In this document: positions 1 to 5,470 of the stretch, piece by piece
Numbering within the stretch: position 1 is the first letter of the stretch
Layout of the letters: the number at the start of each line of letters is the position of its first letter
From: Betaproteobacteria bacterium
GTDB taxonomy: Bacteria > Pseudomonadota > Gammaproteobacteria > Burkholderiales > SG8-39
Assembly (NCBI GenBank): GCA_005881355.1
Contig: VBDM01000065.1
Span: forward strand, 1-5,755
Reading direction: 5' to 3'
DNA: 5,755 nt
Notes under the pieces: generated by a model
What the model saw: the letters and a program-made list of their open reading frames with translations, nothing else
Told to the model about the DNA's origin: nothing
The model's database searches: none
Position numbers and translations under genes: made by a program

Positions 1-698
1 CCCATGATCACGACTTTTTCCGGATCGACGTCCGCGCGCTTCGCCACGAACTCGTAGGCGGCCGTGCCCGGCACCTCGTAGTCGTGGCGCGCGTAGATCT
101 TGCGCAGGCGCAGCGTTTCGCCCTGCCCCGGCCCGTCGATCGCGAGCGTGTTCATCCCGCGCCGCGCGAACTCCAAGCCTGCGAAGAGCACGCTCATCTC
201 CTTGCAGTTGTCCATGCCGTCGAAGAGCACCACGGTCGGCGCGCGGCCCTTGACGTCGGCCTTCATGAAGTACGCCGGCAGCGCCTTGCCCTCGTAGGGG
301 ACCTCGACGAACTCGATGTTCCTGTGCCGCCGCTTCAAGCCCTCCTGATAGCAGCGCAGCGCCTTCTTGTAGATGCCGAGCTTGCGCTCGCCCGGCGGAA
401 CGAAGCGCTCGCCGGTGTAGTAGTAGTTGCCCGCGCGCAGGTAATGGTCGCCGGCGGTGAAGTCGCGGCCATCGACCGCGGCGGCGTCGGCGAGCTTCTC
501 GTTCCGCTCGGCCATCGCGCACCACTCCTGCCACCACGCGTCGGGGTCTTCCGGACCGCGCGCGGCCAGCCGCTCGCAGACCTGCTCGATCTCCCCGACC
601 GCGACCGCACCGTAGGGCGCCATGCCCTTGCATACGAGCGTCGCGTTCGACCACATGAAATTGCCGGGAAAGTGATCGGTCCAGGTGCCCTGCGACAT
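1..698 (-). CDS. Alpha/beta hydrolase, DUF1100 / 2,6-dihydropseudooxynicotine hydrolase-like (3' end off window)
   Basis: The frame is open for 232 codons from ATG 698-696 to the left edge, with no stop, so only the N-terminal part is present. A GGAGG Shine-Dalgarno at 708-704, five bases before the ATG, fixes the start. Residues 1-125 form a helical, Trp- and Tyr-rich N-terminal region (AWWQEW near 54-59, NYYYTGERF near 91-99). The hydrolase fold begins near residue 128. Visible family motifs are VVLFDGMDNCKE (about 156-167, the oxyanion-hole strand and turn) and AIDGPGQGET (186-195). The last residues, KVVIMG, are the strand leading into the nucleophile elbow, so Ser, Asp and His lie outside the window. 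This layout is known from serine hydrolases such as 2,6-dihydropseudooxynicotine hydrolase (C-C bond cleavage in nicotine breakdown), FrsA-like esterases and S9-like peptidases. There is no signal peptide, so it is probably cytoplasmic. The substrate cannot be told from the sequence. It is transcribed divergently from the propeller gene. Confidence 0.85.
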   Translation of the reverse strand, partial: MSQGTWTDHFPGNFMWSNATLVCKGMAPYGAVAVGEIEQVCERLAARGPEDPDAWWQEWCAMAERNEKLADAAAVDGRDFTAGDHYLRAGNYYYTGERFVPPGERKLGIYKKALRCYQEGLKRRHRNIEFVEVPYEGKALPAYFMKADVKGRAPTVVLFDGMDNCKEMSVLFAGLEFARRGMNTLAIDGPGQGETLRLRKIYARHDYEVPGTAAYEFVAKRADVDPEKVVIM

Positions 699-703
699 CC
701 TTG

Positions 704-708
704 CCTCC
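704..708 (-). promoter_or_regulatory. Ribosome binding site of the left-edge hydrolase
   Basis: On the minus strand this reads GGAGG, five bases before the ATG at 698-696. It supports that ATG as the start of the hydrolase. Confidence 0.6.
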
Positions 709-763
709 GCGTTTCGTGCGTTGCACGCAAGCATACAATAGCGCGTGCGCCATCGACCCCAGC

Positions 764-771
764 GGAGGAGG
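764..771 (+). promoter_or_regulatory. Ribosome binding site of the NHL propeller gene
   Basis: GGAGGAGG lies five bases before ATG 777-779, a very strong Shine-Dalgarno. It decides the start: the same frame is open upstream to position 84, but that extension is antisense to the hydrolase gene and would place the signal peptide deep inside the protein. Confidence 0.75.
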
Positions 772-776
772 AAAAC

Positions 777-1622
777 ATGAAGCGAAAGATTCTGGATGGT
801 GCCGTTCTGGCGGGAGCGGTCATCGTCGCCGGCGCGGGGCAGCAGCTCGCAGGCCAAGCAGCGGCCGCGGAAGCTTCCGTGCCGACGTTCCAGGTGGATC
901 CCTCCTGGCCGAAGGTGCCGCCAAAGTGGAAGCTGGGAGATGCCTCCAGCATCGCCATCGATGCGCAGGGCAACGTCTGGGTGCTGCACCGTCCGCGCAC
1001 GCTGCCGGCCGATCAGGCAGCGATGGCCGCGCCGCCGATCGTCGTGTTCGATACTGCGGGCAACTTCATCAAGGCGTGGGGCGGAGCGGCGAGCGGCTAC
1101 GAATGGCCCGAACGAGAGCACGGCATCCATATCGACTACAAGGGCCACGTCTGGCTGGGCGGCAACAATTGCGCCGGGAGAAAGCTCCCCGGGCTGAAGC
1201 CCGTCGGGGACGACCAGCTGCTGAAATTCACGCAGGACGGCAGGTTCGTGATGCAGATCGGCCGCAGCACGCAGAGCAAGGGCAACGCCGACACGAAGAA
1301 CTTGCACCAGCCGGCGGATGTGTGGGTGCTTCCCAGTACCAACGAATTGTTTGTCGCCGATGGCTACGGCAATCATCGCGTGGCCGTGTTCGATGCGGAC
1401 ACGGGCGAGTTCAAGCGCATGTGGGGCGCGTTCGGCCGCAAGCCGGTGGACAAGGACGAGTGTCCGCCACCCAGCCTGAGCTCCGTTCCCGACGGCCCCG
1501 GTCCCGATCAATTCAGCATCGTGCACGCGATACGCGTCGCCGACGACGGGACGGTGTACGTGGCCGACCGGGAAAACAGGCGCGTGCAGATGTTCACGAC
1601 GGACGGCAGGTTCGTCAAGTAG
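777..1622 (+). CDS. Exported NHL-repeat beta-propeller protein (peptidyl-amidating-lyase-like), ended by a premature in-frame TAG
   Basis: The ATG at 777 behind GGAGGAGG gives 281 residues before TAG 1620-1622. Residues 1 to about 32 look like a Sec signal peptide: MKRK, a hydrophobic Ala/Val/Gly stretch, then an Ala-rich end with cleavage near AAAAEA (29-34). The mature part carries NHL/beta-propeller blades: SSIAIDAQGNVWVL (58-70), GIHIDYKGHVWLGG (116-129), DVWVLPSTNELFVADGYGNH (181-200) with RVAVFD following, and VADDGTVYVADRENRRVQMF (254-273). The family is usually annotated as NHL-repeat or peptidyl-alpha-hydroxyglycine alpha-amidating-lyase-like; true lyase activity in such bacterial proteins is not established, so the name is structural only. 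It is probably periplasmic. The reading frame continues past the TAG with clear propeller sequence to 1886, so the gene is either broken by a point mutation (CAG to TAG is the simplest), read through, or affected by a sequence error. As it stands, the last blade or blades are lost. Confidence 0.8.
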   Translation: MKRKILDGAVLAGAVIVAGAGQQLAGQAAAAEASVPTFQVDPSWPKVPPKWKLGDASSIAIDAQGNVWVLHRPRTLPADQAAMAAPPIVVFDTAGNFIKAWGGAASGYEWPEREHGIHIDYKGHVWLGGNNCAGRKLPGLKPVGDDQLLKFTQDGRFVMQIGRSTQSKGNADTKNLHQPADVWVLPSTNELFVADGYGNHRVAVFDADTGEFKRMWGAFGRKPVDKDECPPPSLSSVPDGPGPDQFSIVHAIRVADDGTVYVADRENRRVQMFTTDGRFVK

Positions 1623-1886
1623 CTCCTCCGCGGCAGCGCGCCGTTTGCGCGGAACCTCGCGCTCTCCCCCGATCCGGAGCAGCAGTTCCTCTACGTCGGG
1701 GGCGGCAACGATATCGTGGTCGTGAACCGCAAGACGCTCGAGATCGTGACGACCATCCAGGGCAAGGGCATGCTGGGAGGCGGCCACCAGATCGCGACCG
1801 ATTCGAAAGGCGACATCTACGTCGCCGCGACGACCCGCGGGCTTCAGAAGCTGGTGTTCAAGGGAATGTCACCGCCGGGCCGATAA
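1623..1886 (+). pseudogene. C-terminal remainder of the NHL propeller gene, in frame after the amber codon
   Basis: Directly after TAG 1620-1622 the same frame runs 87 more codons to TAA 1884-1886. It reads as normal propeller sequence: LLRGSAPFARNLALSPDPEQ, then QFLYVGGGNDIVVVNRKTLE, then a blade with HQIATDSKGDIYVAATTRGL and a short tail ending in GMSPPGR. The join across the TAG (GRFVK, stop, LLRGSAPFARN) needs no insertion or deletion, so the original gene is 777-1886, coding for 369 residues counting the TAG position. No start codon with a Shine-Dalgarno was seen for separate translation of this part. It is therefore silent unless the stop is read through. Confidence 0.8.
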
Positions 1887-1947
1887 AAACACTATTCAGG
1901 GGTTTCGCATCCGTTCTCCCTGCCGCGCAGCCCGGCCGGATCCGAAG

Positions 1948-1976
1948 TCACCGGGGCCCGCTACTCGGCTTACAAT
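1948..1976 (+). promoter_or_regulatory. Candidate promoter of the lipoprotein protease gene
   Basis: TACAAT at 1971-1976 matches a sigma-70-type -10 box in five of six positions. The hexamer 17 bases upstream (1948-1953, TCACCG) is a poor -35. A start of transcription near 1983 would give a leader of about 70 bases and would exclude the GTG at 1979 as the start codon. The same TACAATA core occurs before the propeller gene at 734-740. Confidence 0.3.
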
Positions 1977-2042
1977 AAGTGTCGATCGGAAACGCAGGTG
2001 CGCCGGCTCCCTTGACCGGTTCGCCTGCGGCTGACAGTGAAC

Positions 2043-2049
2043 GGAGAGG
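2043..2049 (+). promoter_or_regulatory. Ribosome binding site of the protease gene
   Basis: GGAGAGG ends four bases before ATG 2054-2056. It supports this ATG over the in-frame GTG at 1979, which would add 25 residues ahead of an otherwise standard lipoprotein signal. Confidence 0.55.
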
Positions 2050-2053
2050 GCGC

Positions 2054-3157
2054 ATGAAAACAAATTCCGCGAGTTCGGTGGTCGTTCTCCTGATCGGTAT
2101 CGGCGTGCTCCAAGGCTGTGCATCGAGTACCGAGGTGGTAAAAAACAAGAACAACACCCCTATCCAGAGCTACACCACGGATCTCTACCTGATTCCTCCG
2201 CCCAGGGATCCCAGAAACGTCGTGCCGACGATCGTCCGCGAGTTTGAAACCATGGGTTTCAAAGTCTCGCTCTTGGCCCCCGACAAGCCCGGGGTGGGTT
2301 CGCAGGGCACCGGCTTCGTGATCTCTTCGGACGGCCACATTCTCACATGCGCTCATGTCGTCGGAGAGGAGCAAACCGCAACGGTAAGGATCTCCGGCAT
2401 AAGGTACGAAGCCGACATCGTAAACAAGGACAAGGAAAAGGATCTGGCCCTCCTGAAAATCAGAAAGGGAAGTGTCCCGGCCCTCATGCCTCTCAGCTTC
2501 CGAAACGACAAACGCTACGGCATCGGCGAAGATGTTTCCACGGTCGGTTTTCCGCTCAGCAACTTGCTTGGAAACAGTGCCAGATATACGAAGGGGTCCA
2601 TCAGCTCGACCACCGGCCTGAAGGATGACCCCAAGCAAATTCAGTTTTCGGCGCAGATTCAGCCTGGAAACAGCGGAGGGCCGTTGTTCGACAAGGACGG
2701 GATCGTCCTGGGAGTGGTGTCGCAGACTCTCAATCCGCTGAGGACGCTTGCGGATACGGGAGGCGCACTGCCGCAAAACATCAACTTCGCGATCAAGGGC
2801 GACGTCGTGCTCGAATACCTGGGCGCCGCCGATAAGGACCTGTACCGATCGCTCGTTTTCAACAAGAGCTACAGCGTCGACGATCTCCAGAAGTCCGTGG
2901 TGAAGGTGCGATCGGGAATCGTCACCGAGGAGTGGGAAAAGAGGCCGAAGCTGGTCGCGAGGCTCGACTACGTGAGCTTTTGGGATCTCTGGCCCAGGTT
3001 CAAGTTATTCGCGATCCGTTTCTTCGACTTTGACTCCCATGATTTTCTGTTTGCGGCGGGACAAGGTCGTGACAATATTCTCAGCAACGAGGACAAGGTG
3101 ATCAAAGACACGTTCGCGCAAATCCGCAAGACTCTTCGAGCAGAAAATACGCAATGA
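2054..3157 (+). CDS. Lipoprotein trypsin-like serine protease (HtrA/S1C type, no evident PDZ)
   Basis: The product has 367 residues. The N-terminus is a lipoprotein signal: MKTNS, a hydrophobic stretch, then LQGC with the lipid-bearing Cys at 22, so it is membrane-anchored and faces the periplasm. After a linker (23-80), residues 82-250 form a chymotrypsin-fold protease. GTGFVISSDGHILTCAHVV (86-104) carries His101, KDLALLKI (129-136) carries Asp130, and QPGNSGGPLFD (203-213) carries Ser207 and the oxyanion hole, so the triad is complete. NFAIKGDVV (244-252) is the usual end of the HtrA protease domain. HtrA/DegP proteins normally continue with one or two PDZ domains; here about 110 residues (258-367), Trp- and Phe-rich around 309-333, show no recognisable PDZ motif. 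The likely role is extracytoplasmic proteolysis or quality control; the substrate is unknown. GC in sampled lines is about 48-58%, lower than the flanking hydrolase and propeller genes. It converges on the next gene with only 45 bases between stops. Confidence 0.88.
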   Translation: MKTNSASSVVVLLIGIGVLQGCASSTEVVKNKNNTPIQSYTTDLYLIPPPRDPRNVVPTIVREFETMGFKVSLLAPDKPGVGSQGTGFVISSDGHILTCAHVVGEEQTATVRISGIRYEADIVNKDKEKDLALLKIRKGSVPALMPLSFRNDKRYGIGEDVSTVGFPLSNLLGNSARYTKGSISSTTGLKDDPKQIQFSAQIQPGNSGGPLFDKDGIVLGVVSQTLNPLRTLADTGGALPQNINFAIKGDVVLEYLGAADKDLYRSLVFNKSYSVDDLQKSVVKVRSGIVTEEWEKRPKLVARLDYVSFWDLWPRFKLFAIRFFDFDSHDFLFAAGQGRDNILSNEDKVIKDTFAQIRKTLRAENTQ

Positions 3158-3202
3158 AGAAACGGACGCCAGGTCCCGACCCGCAGATCCTCGATTGTCC
3201 GG

Positions 3203-4051
3203 TTACCGCGTCAGTTTCCGCATCCAAACGACGATCGCCTCGACGACCGCGGCCGGCTGCTCGGGGATGAGGGCGTGGCTCGCACCCGGGATCACGGCGA
3301 TCGTGACCCGCTCGCCGAGCTCGTCCCTGAGCTCGTTCGTCGTCCCGCGCGGCTTGAAGGGATCGAGCGCCGCCTGGAGGTCGAGCAGCGGCGCGTTTCC
3401 CGCCGACCACCATTCGCTCTGCTCCGTGGCCAGGCCGGCCGCGAACTGGCTTTCGTTCACCTCGGGATACCAGCCTTTTAGCCACACGCTCGCGTCGTGG
3501 CCCGGCGCGAAGAACGTCGCGCGCAGGTATTTCAGGCGCTCGGCATCCGGAAGCGTGACGTCCGCGCTCCTCGTGACGGCTTCGGCGAGCGCCTTGGGAT
3601 AGGTCTTGGCGGCAGCCGCGAGAATGACCACGCCGCGAACGAGCCGGGGATGATCGGCCGCGGTCATGCGCGCGACCCAGTTGCCGAAGGCGTGCCCGGC
3701 GACGACCGCGGGGCCGCCGCCCGCGTGCCCGATCACCGCCGCCACGTCGCGGGCGTAGTCGTGCAGCGTCAGGCGCTTCATCGGCCCGGTGCTGCGGCAC
3801 GTGCCGCGCGGCTGCGGGCGCAGCACGCGATACCCGGCTTTCGCGATCCCGGCGGCGACCTCGTCGTAATCCTCCGAGTCGCGGCCGCGCGAAGGCAGGA
3901 GGACCACGAGGGGCCCCGCGCCCTCGGCAATCACTTCGATGCGAGCGTCGCCGCAGACGACGATTTCGCGCTTGCGGTCGGATCGGGCCGGGGCGGAGTC
4001 GGGCGAAAAAAAAGGCGACACGCGGAGAACCCCGGGCGCGCACAAGTTCAA
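3203..4051 (-). CDS. Alpha/beta hydrolase-fold protein with Ala at the nucleophile position
   Basis: From a TTG at 4051-4049 to TAA 3205-3203 the product is 282 residues. Fold landmarks are PLVVLLPSRGRDSEDYDEVA (47-66, oxyanion strand), RVLRPQPRGTCRSTGP (75-90), AVVAGHAFGNWVARMTA (115-131, nucleophile elbow), LDPFKP (229-234, likely acid Asp230) and IPGASHALIPEQP (254-266, catalytic His259). The elbow reads G-H-A-F-G, with Ala121 (codon GCC at 3691-3689) where Ser, Cys or Asp is expected, so ordinary ester hydrolysis is doubtful. The start is uncertain: the TTG overlaps the TGA of the TctC gene (TTGA) and has no good Shine-Dalgarno. The first clear strand begins only near residue 29, and a GTG at codon 11 is an alternative. 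No ATG or GTG lies upstream in frame before a stop near 4148. No signal peptide is seen. It is probably co-transcribed with, and translationally coupled to, the TctC gene. Confidence 0.82.
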   Translation of the reverse strand: MNLCAPGVLRVSPFFSPDSAPARSDRKREIVVCGDARIEVIAEGAGPLVVLLPSRGRDSEDYDEVAAGIAKAGYRVLRPQPRGTCRSTGPMKRLTLHDYARDVAAVIGHAGGGPAVVAGHAFGNWVARMTAADHPRLVRGVVILAAAAKTYPKALAEAVTRSADVTLPDAERLKYLRATFFAPGHDASVWLKGWYPEVNESQFAAGLATEQSEWWSAGNAPLLDLQAALDPFKPRGTTNELRDELGERVTIAVIPGASHALIPEQPAAVVEAIVVWMRKLTR

Positions 4052-5061
4052 TGGACGAGGAACCCGGCGTCCTTCATGAGCAAGAAATGCCTGGCTTCCT
4101 CGCGCGCCACCCAGGCTTCGTAATCCTTGCCGCTCATGACGGTCTGGTTAAAGGCGCCCAATTCCATGAACGTCTTCCATTCGGGAGCCGCCCGTACCTT
4201 CTTGAGCAGGTCGATATAGAAGTTCACCTGATCCTGGGTAACTTCGCCGGGCATGAAAATGCCTCGCAGCATCAGATACTCGACGCTGAGCCCGGTACCC
4301 CTGCACGTGGGAATGTCATACCACGACATCGTCTTGGTGATCTTGGCCTTGTAGGGCATGCGCTTGCTGTCGAACACGCACAGCGGCCGCAGCGTTCCAG
4401 CGCGCCATAGTGCCACCGCCTCGATCGGGTTGTTGACGGTCGAATCGACGTGCTTGCCGGCCAGTTGCACCGCCACATCGCCGCCGCCTCGGTAGGAGAT
4501 GTAGGTGAACTTCGCACCGGTCAGCTTCTCGATTAAAACCGTGATTATCTGATCCTCCTGCTTCGATCCCGTGCCCCCCATTTTGAACTTGCCCGGTCCC
4601 GCCTTTTTCACCGCTTCGATGTATTCCTTCGGGGTCTTGTACGGCGCTTCAGCGTTCACCCAGAGAACGAACTCGTCGAGCGCCATCATCTGTACCGGGG
4701 TCAGGTCGCGCCAGTTGAACGGCGTGTTGGTCGAGAGCGGGGTCGTGAACAGGTTCGAGAGGGTGATGATCAACTTGTGCGGGTCACCTTTTGTATCCTT
4801 GACGTCAAGGAAACCCTCTGCGCCCGCCCCGCCGCCCTTGTTGATCACCACCATCGCATGCTTCATCAGTTTGTACTTCGCGACCGTCCCCTGGATGAAG
4901 CGCGCCATTTGATCAGCGCCGCCACCCGTGCCGGCTGGAACGATGAATTCCACCGTCTTGATGGGTTCCCAGGCGGCAAACGCCGGGGCGGAAAGAACCG
5001 TCGCCGCAACGGCGGTCAAGAGCGCAACGCTGCCGCGAACCTGGTAAGTGGAAATGATCAT
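4048..5061 (-). CDS. Tripartite tricarboxylate transporter substrate-binding protein, TctC/Bug family
   Basis: ATG 5061-5059 to TGA 4050-4048 gives 337 residues, slightly longer than the usual 320-330 of Bug proteins. A Sec signal peptide covers residues 1-29, with cleavage expected after SAPAFA and before WEP. Family motifs are VEFIVPAGTGGGADQMARFI (37-56, first ligand-binding loop), INKGGGAGAEGF (73-84), MGGTGSKQED (161-170) and ISYRGGGDVAVQLAGKHVDS (188-207) followed by NNPIEA. These proteins capture carboxylates or other small organic molecules in the periplasm and pass them to TctA/TctB; neither is present in the window. The ligand cannot be named: the Asp common in the VPA..GG.D loop is present (Asp50), in line with carboxylate-type binding. 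The Shine-Dalgarno is weak; the start is chosen because it gives a complete signal peptide. The stop overlaps the start of the downstream hydrolase gene. Confidence 0.92.
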   Translation of the reverse strand: MIISTYQVRGSVALLTAVAATVLSAPAFAAWEPIKTVEFIVPAGTGGGADQMARFIQGTVAKYKLMKHAMVVINKGGGAGAEGFLDVKDTKGDPHKLIITLSNLFTTPLSTNTPFNWRDLTPVQMMALDEFVLWVNAEAPYKTPKEYIEAVKKAGPGKFKMGGTGSKQEDQIITVLIEKLTGAKFTYISYRGGGDVAVQLAGKHVDSTVNNPIEAVALWRAGTLRPLCVFDSKRMPYKAKITKTMSWYDIPTCRGTGLSVEYLMLRGIFMPGEVTQDQVNFYIDLLKKVRAAPEWKTFMELGAFNQTVMSGKDYEAWVAREEARHFLLMKDAGFLVH

Positions 5062-5087
5062 ATCAATACGGATTAAGAGTTGAACGC

Positions 5088-5096
5088 ATCATAATA
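5088..5096 (-). promoter_or_regulatory. Candidate -10 region of the TctC-hydrolase transcript
   Basis: On the minus strand this reads TATTATGAT, which contains two overlapping -10-like hexamers (TATTAT and TATGAT), 27-36 bases before the TctC start. No good -35 was found at 16-18 bases upstream. The AT-rich stretch 5056-5110 stands out from its GC-rich surroundings, which fits a promoter. Confidence 0.3.
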
Positions 5097-5251
5097 ACTT
5101 GTTGTTTTATGGCCCGCCCTCACCCGACAATGCACGCGCACGCTCGCGGAAACGCTGCGTTTTTCGCTGCATTCTTCTCGGGCGAGTCACCGTGCATGAC
5201 CTGGAAGTTGCGCTTCAACAGGCCGTGAACCGTCGCGCCGACGGGCTGGCC

Positions 5252-5284
5252 AAAAAAAAGCCCCCGGGAAACCCTACCGGCGGC
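5252..5284 (-). terminator. Rho-independent terminator (minus strand)
   Basis: Read on the minus strand from 5284, GCCGCCGG pairs with CCGGGGGC with one G-G mismatch around a loop of about nine bases. It is followed directly by eight T (5259-5252). A GC-rich stem plus a T tract is the classic intrinsic terminator form. It lies about 190 bases after the stop of the ABC binding-protein gene and about 190 bases before the TctC start, so it would separate the two minus-strand transcripts. Confidence 0.65.
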
Positions 5285-5470
5285 CGTTGTGCCCGTGCCA
5301 CGTTTTATACGCTCTTGCCAGCAGCCTGTCGAAGTCGGCGCTCCGGCAGGCAGCTGATGCCCGGGGCGGGCGGCGCGAATGACCGGTTTGGGTCGCCTTC
5401 CGCCAAGTCGCGAATCGAGCAGGACCAGCCATTCGCCGGCTGCCTGCGATGATGACAAACCGCAGGAAGA

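Larger units (their letters stand above)
699..776. promoter_or_regulatory. Divergent intergenic promoter region
   Basis: These 78 bases separate two divergent genes and must carry their promoters unless transcription comes from farther away. For the plus strand, TACAAT at 734-739 is a good -10 candidate; no convincing -35 lies 16-18 bases upstream. On the minus strand TATGCT (735-730) is a possible -10. A short inverted repeat, TGCGT/ACGCA with a 3-base spacer (717-729), overlaps an alternative one, CGTGC/GCACG (715-727). Either could be an operator half-site pair, but both are short enough to arise by chance in GC-rich DNA. Confidence 0.35.
5062..5470. other. 409-base region without a convincing gene
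   Basis: Two open frames cover most of this stretch on opposite strands (5099-5452 plus and 5120-5458 minus). Neither has a Shine-Dalgarno, a domain I recognise, or protein-like composition, and both run through the terminator hairpin at 5252-5284. The part next to TctC (5062-5110) is AT-rich and promoter-like. An 8-base inverted repeat, CAGGCAGC at 5347-5354 and GCTGCCTG at 5439-5446, brackets 84 bases; its meaning is unknown. No tRNA, riboswitch or insertion-sequence end was recognised. A decayed gene cannot be excluded. Confidence 0.5.

Noticed and set aside
84..776. Upstream extension of the propeller frame to position 84 (protein of 512 residues)
   Set aside because: It is antisense to the clean hydrolase gene, reads as low-quality Arg/Ala/Leu-rich sequence, and bypasses a strong Shine-Dalgarno and signal peptide at 777.
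335..1000. Minus-strand open frame spanning the divergent promoter
   Set aside because: It is out of frame with the true hydrolase at 1-698 and overlaps two supported genes; Ser/Arg/Ala-rich composition typical of a shadow.
701..1978. Long plus-strand open frame of 425 codons overlapping the propeller gene
   Set aside because: It is a high-GC shadow frame, Arg-rich with no domain pattern. The other frame has clear NHL repeats and a signal peptide.
1979..2053. GTG at 1979 as the protease start
   Set aside because: It would place 25 extra residues before a standard lipoprotein signal, and it sits next to a -10 candidate; ATG 2054 has a Shine-Dalgarno.
1970..2776. Minus-strand open frame of 268 codons antisense to the protease
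   Set aside because: The plus strand has a lipobox and a complete protease triad; the antisense product shows no recognisable domain.
3161..3204. Imperfect inverted repeat AACGGAC / GTCCGGTT between the convergent genes as a bidirectional terminator
   Set aside because: Arms are short and imperfect, the loop is about 29 bases, and there is no T tract on either strand.
3102..4043. Minus-strand open frame of 313 codons, and a possible frameshift at the A8 tract 4006-4013 joining its GTG start to the hydrolase
   Set aside because: The frame itself is an Arg-rich shadow. A shift at the homopolymer would give an alternative hydrolase N-terminus, but that N-terminus is not a recognisable signal or strand, so there is no positive support.
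3497..4123. Plus-strand open frame antisense to the hydrolase
   Set aside because: No domain, Arg/Ala-rich, and opposite a gene with conserved alpha/beta hydrolase motifs.
5061..5093. Nine-codon leader ORF starting at an ATG in the TATTATGATG stretch and ending one base before the TctC start
   Set aside because: No Shine-Dalgarno or attenuator-like structure or codon run; easily due to chance.
5099..5458. Two overlapping open frames on opposite strands in the gap before TctC
   Set aside because: No Shine-Dalgarno, no known motif, and both run through a strong intrinsic terminator hairpin.
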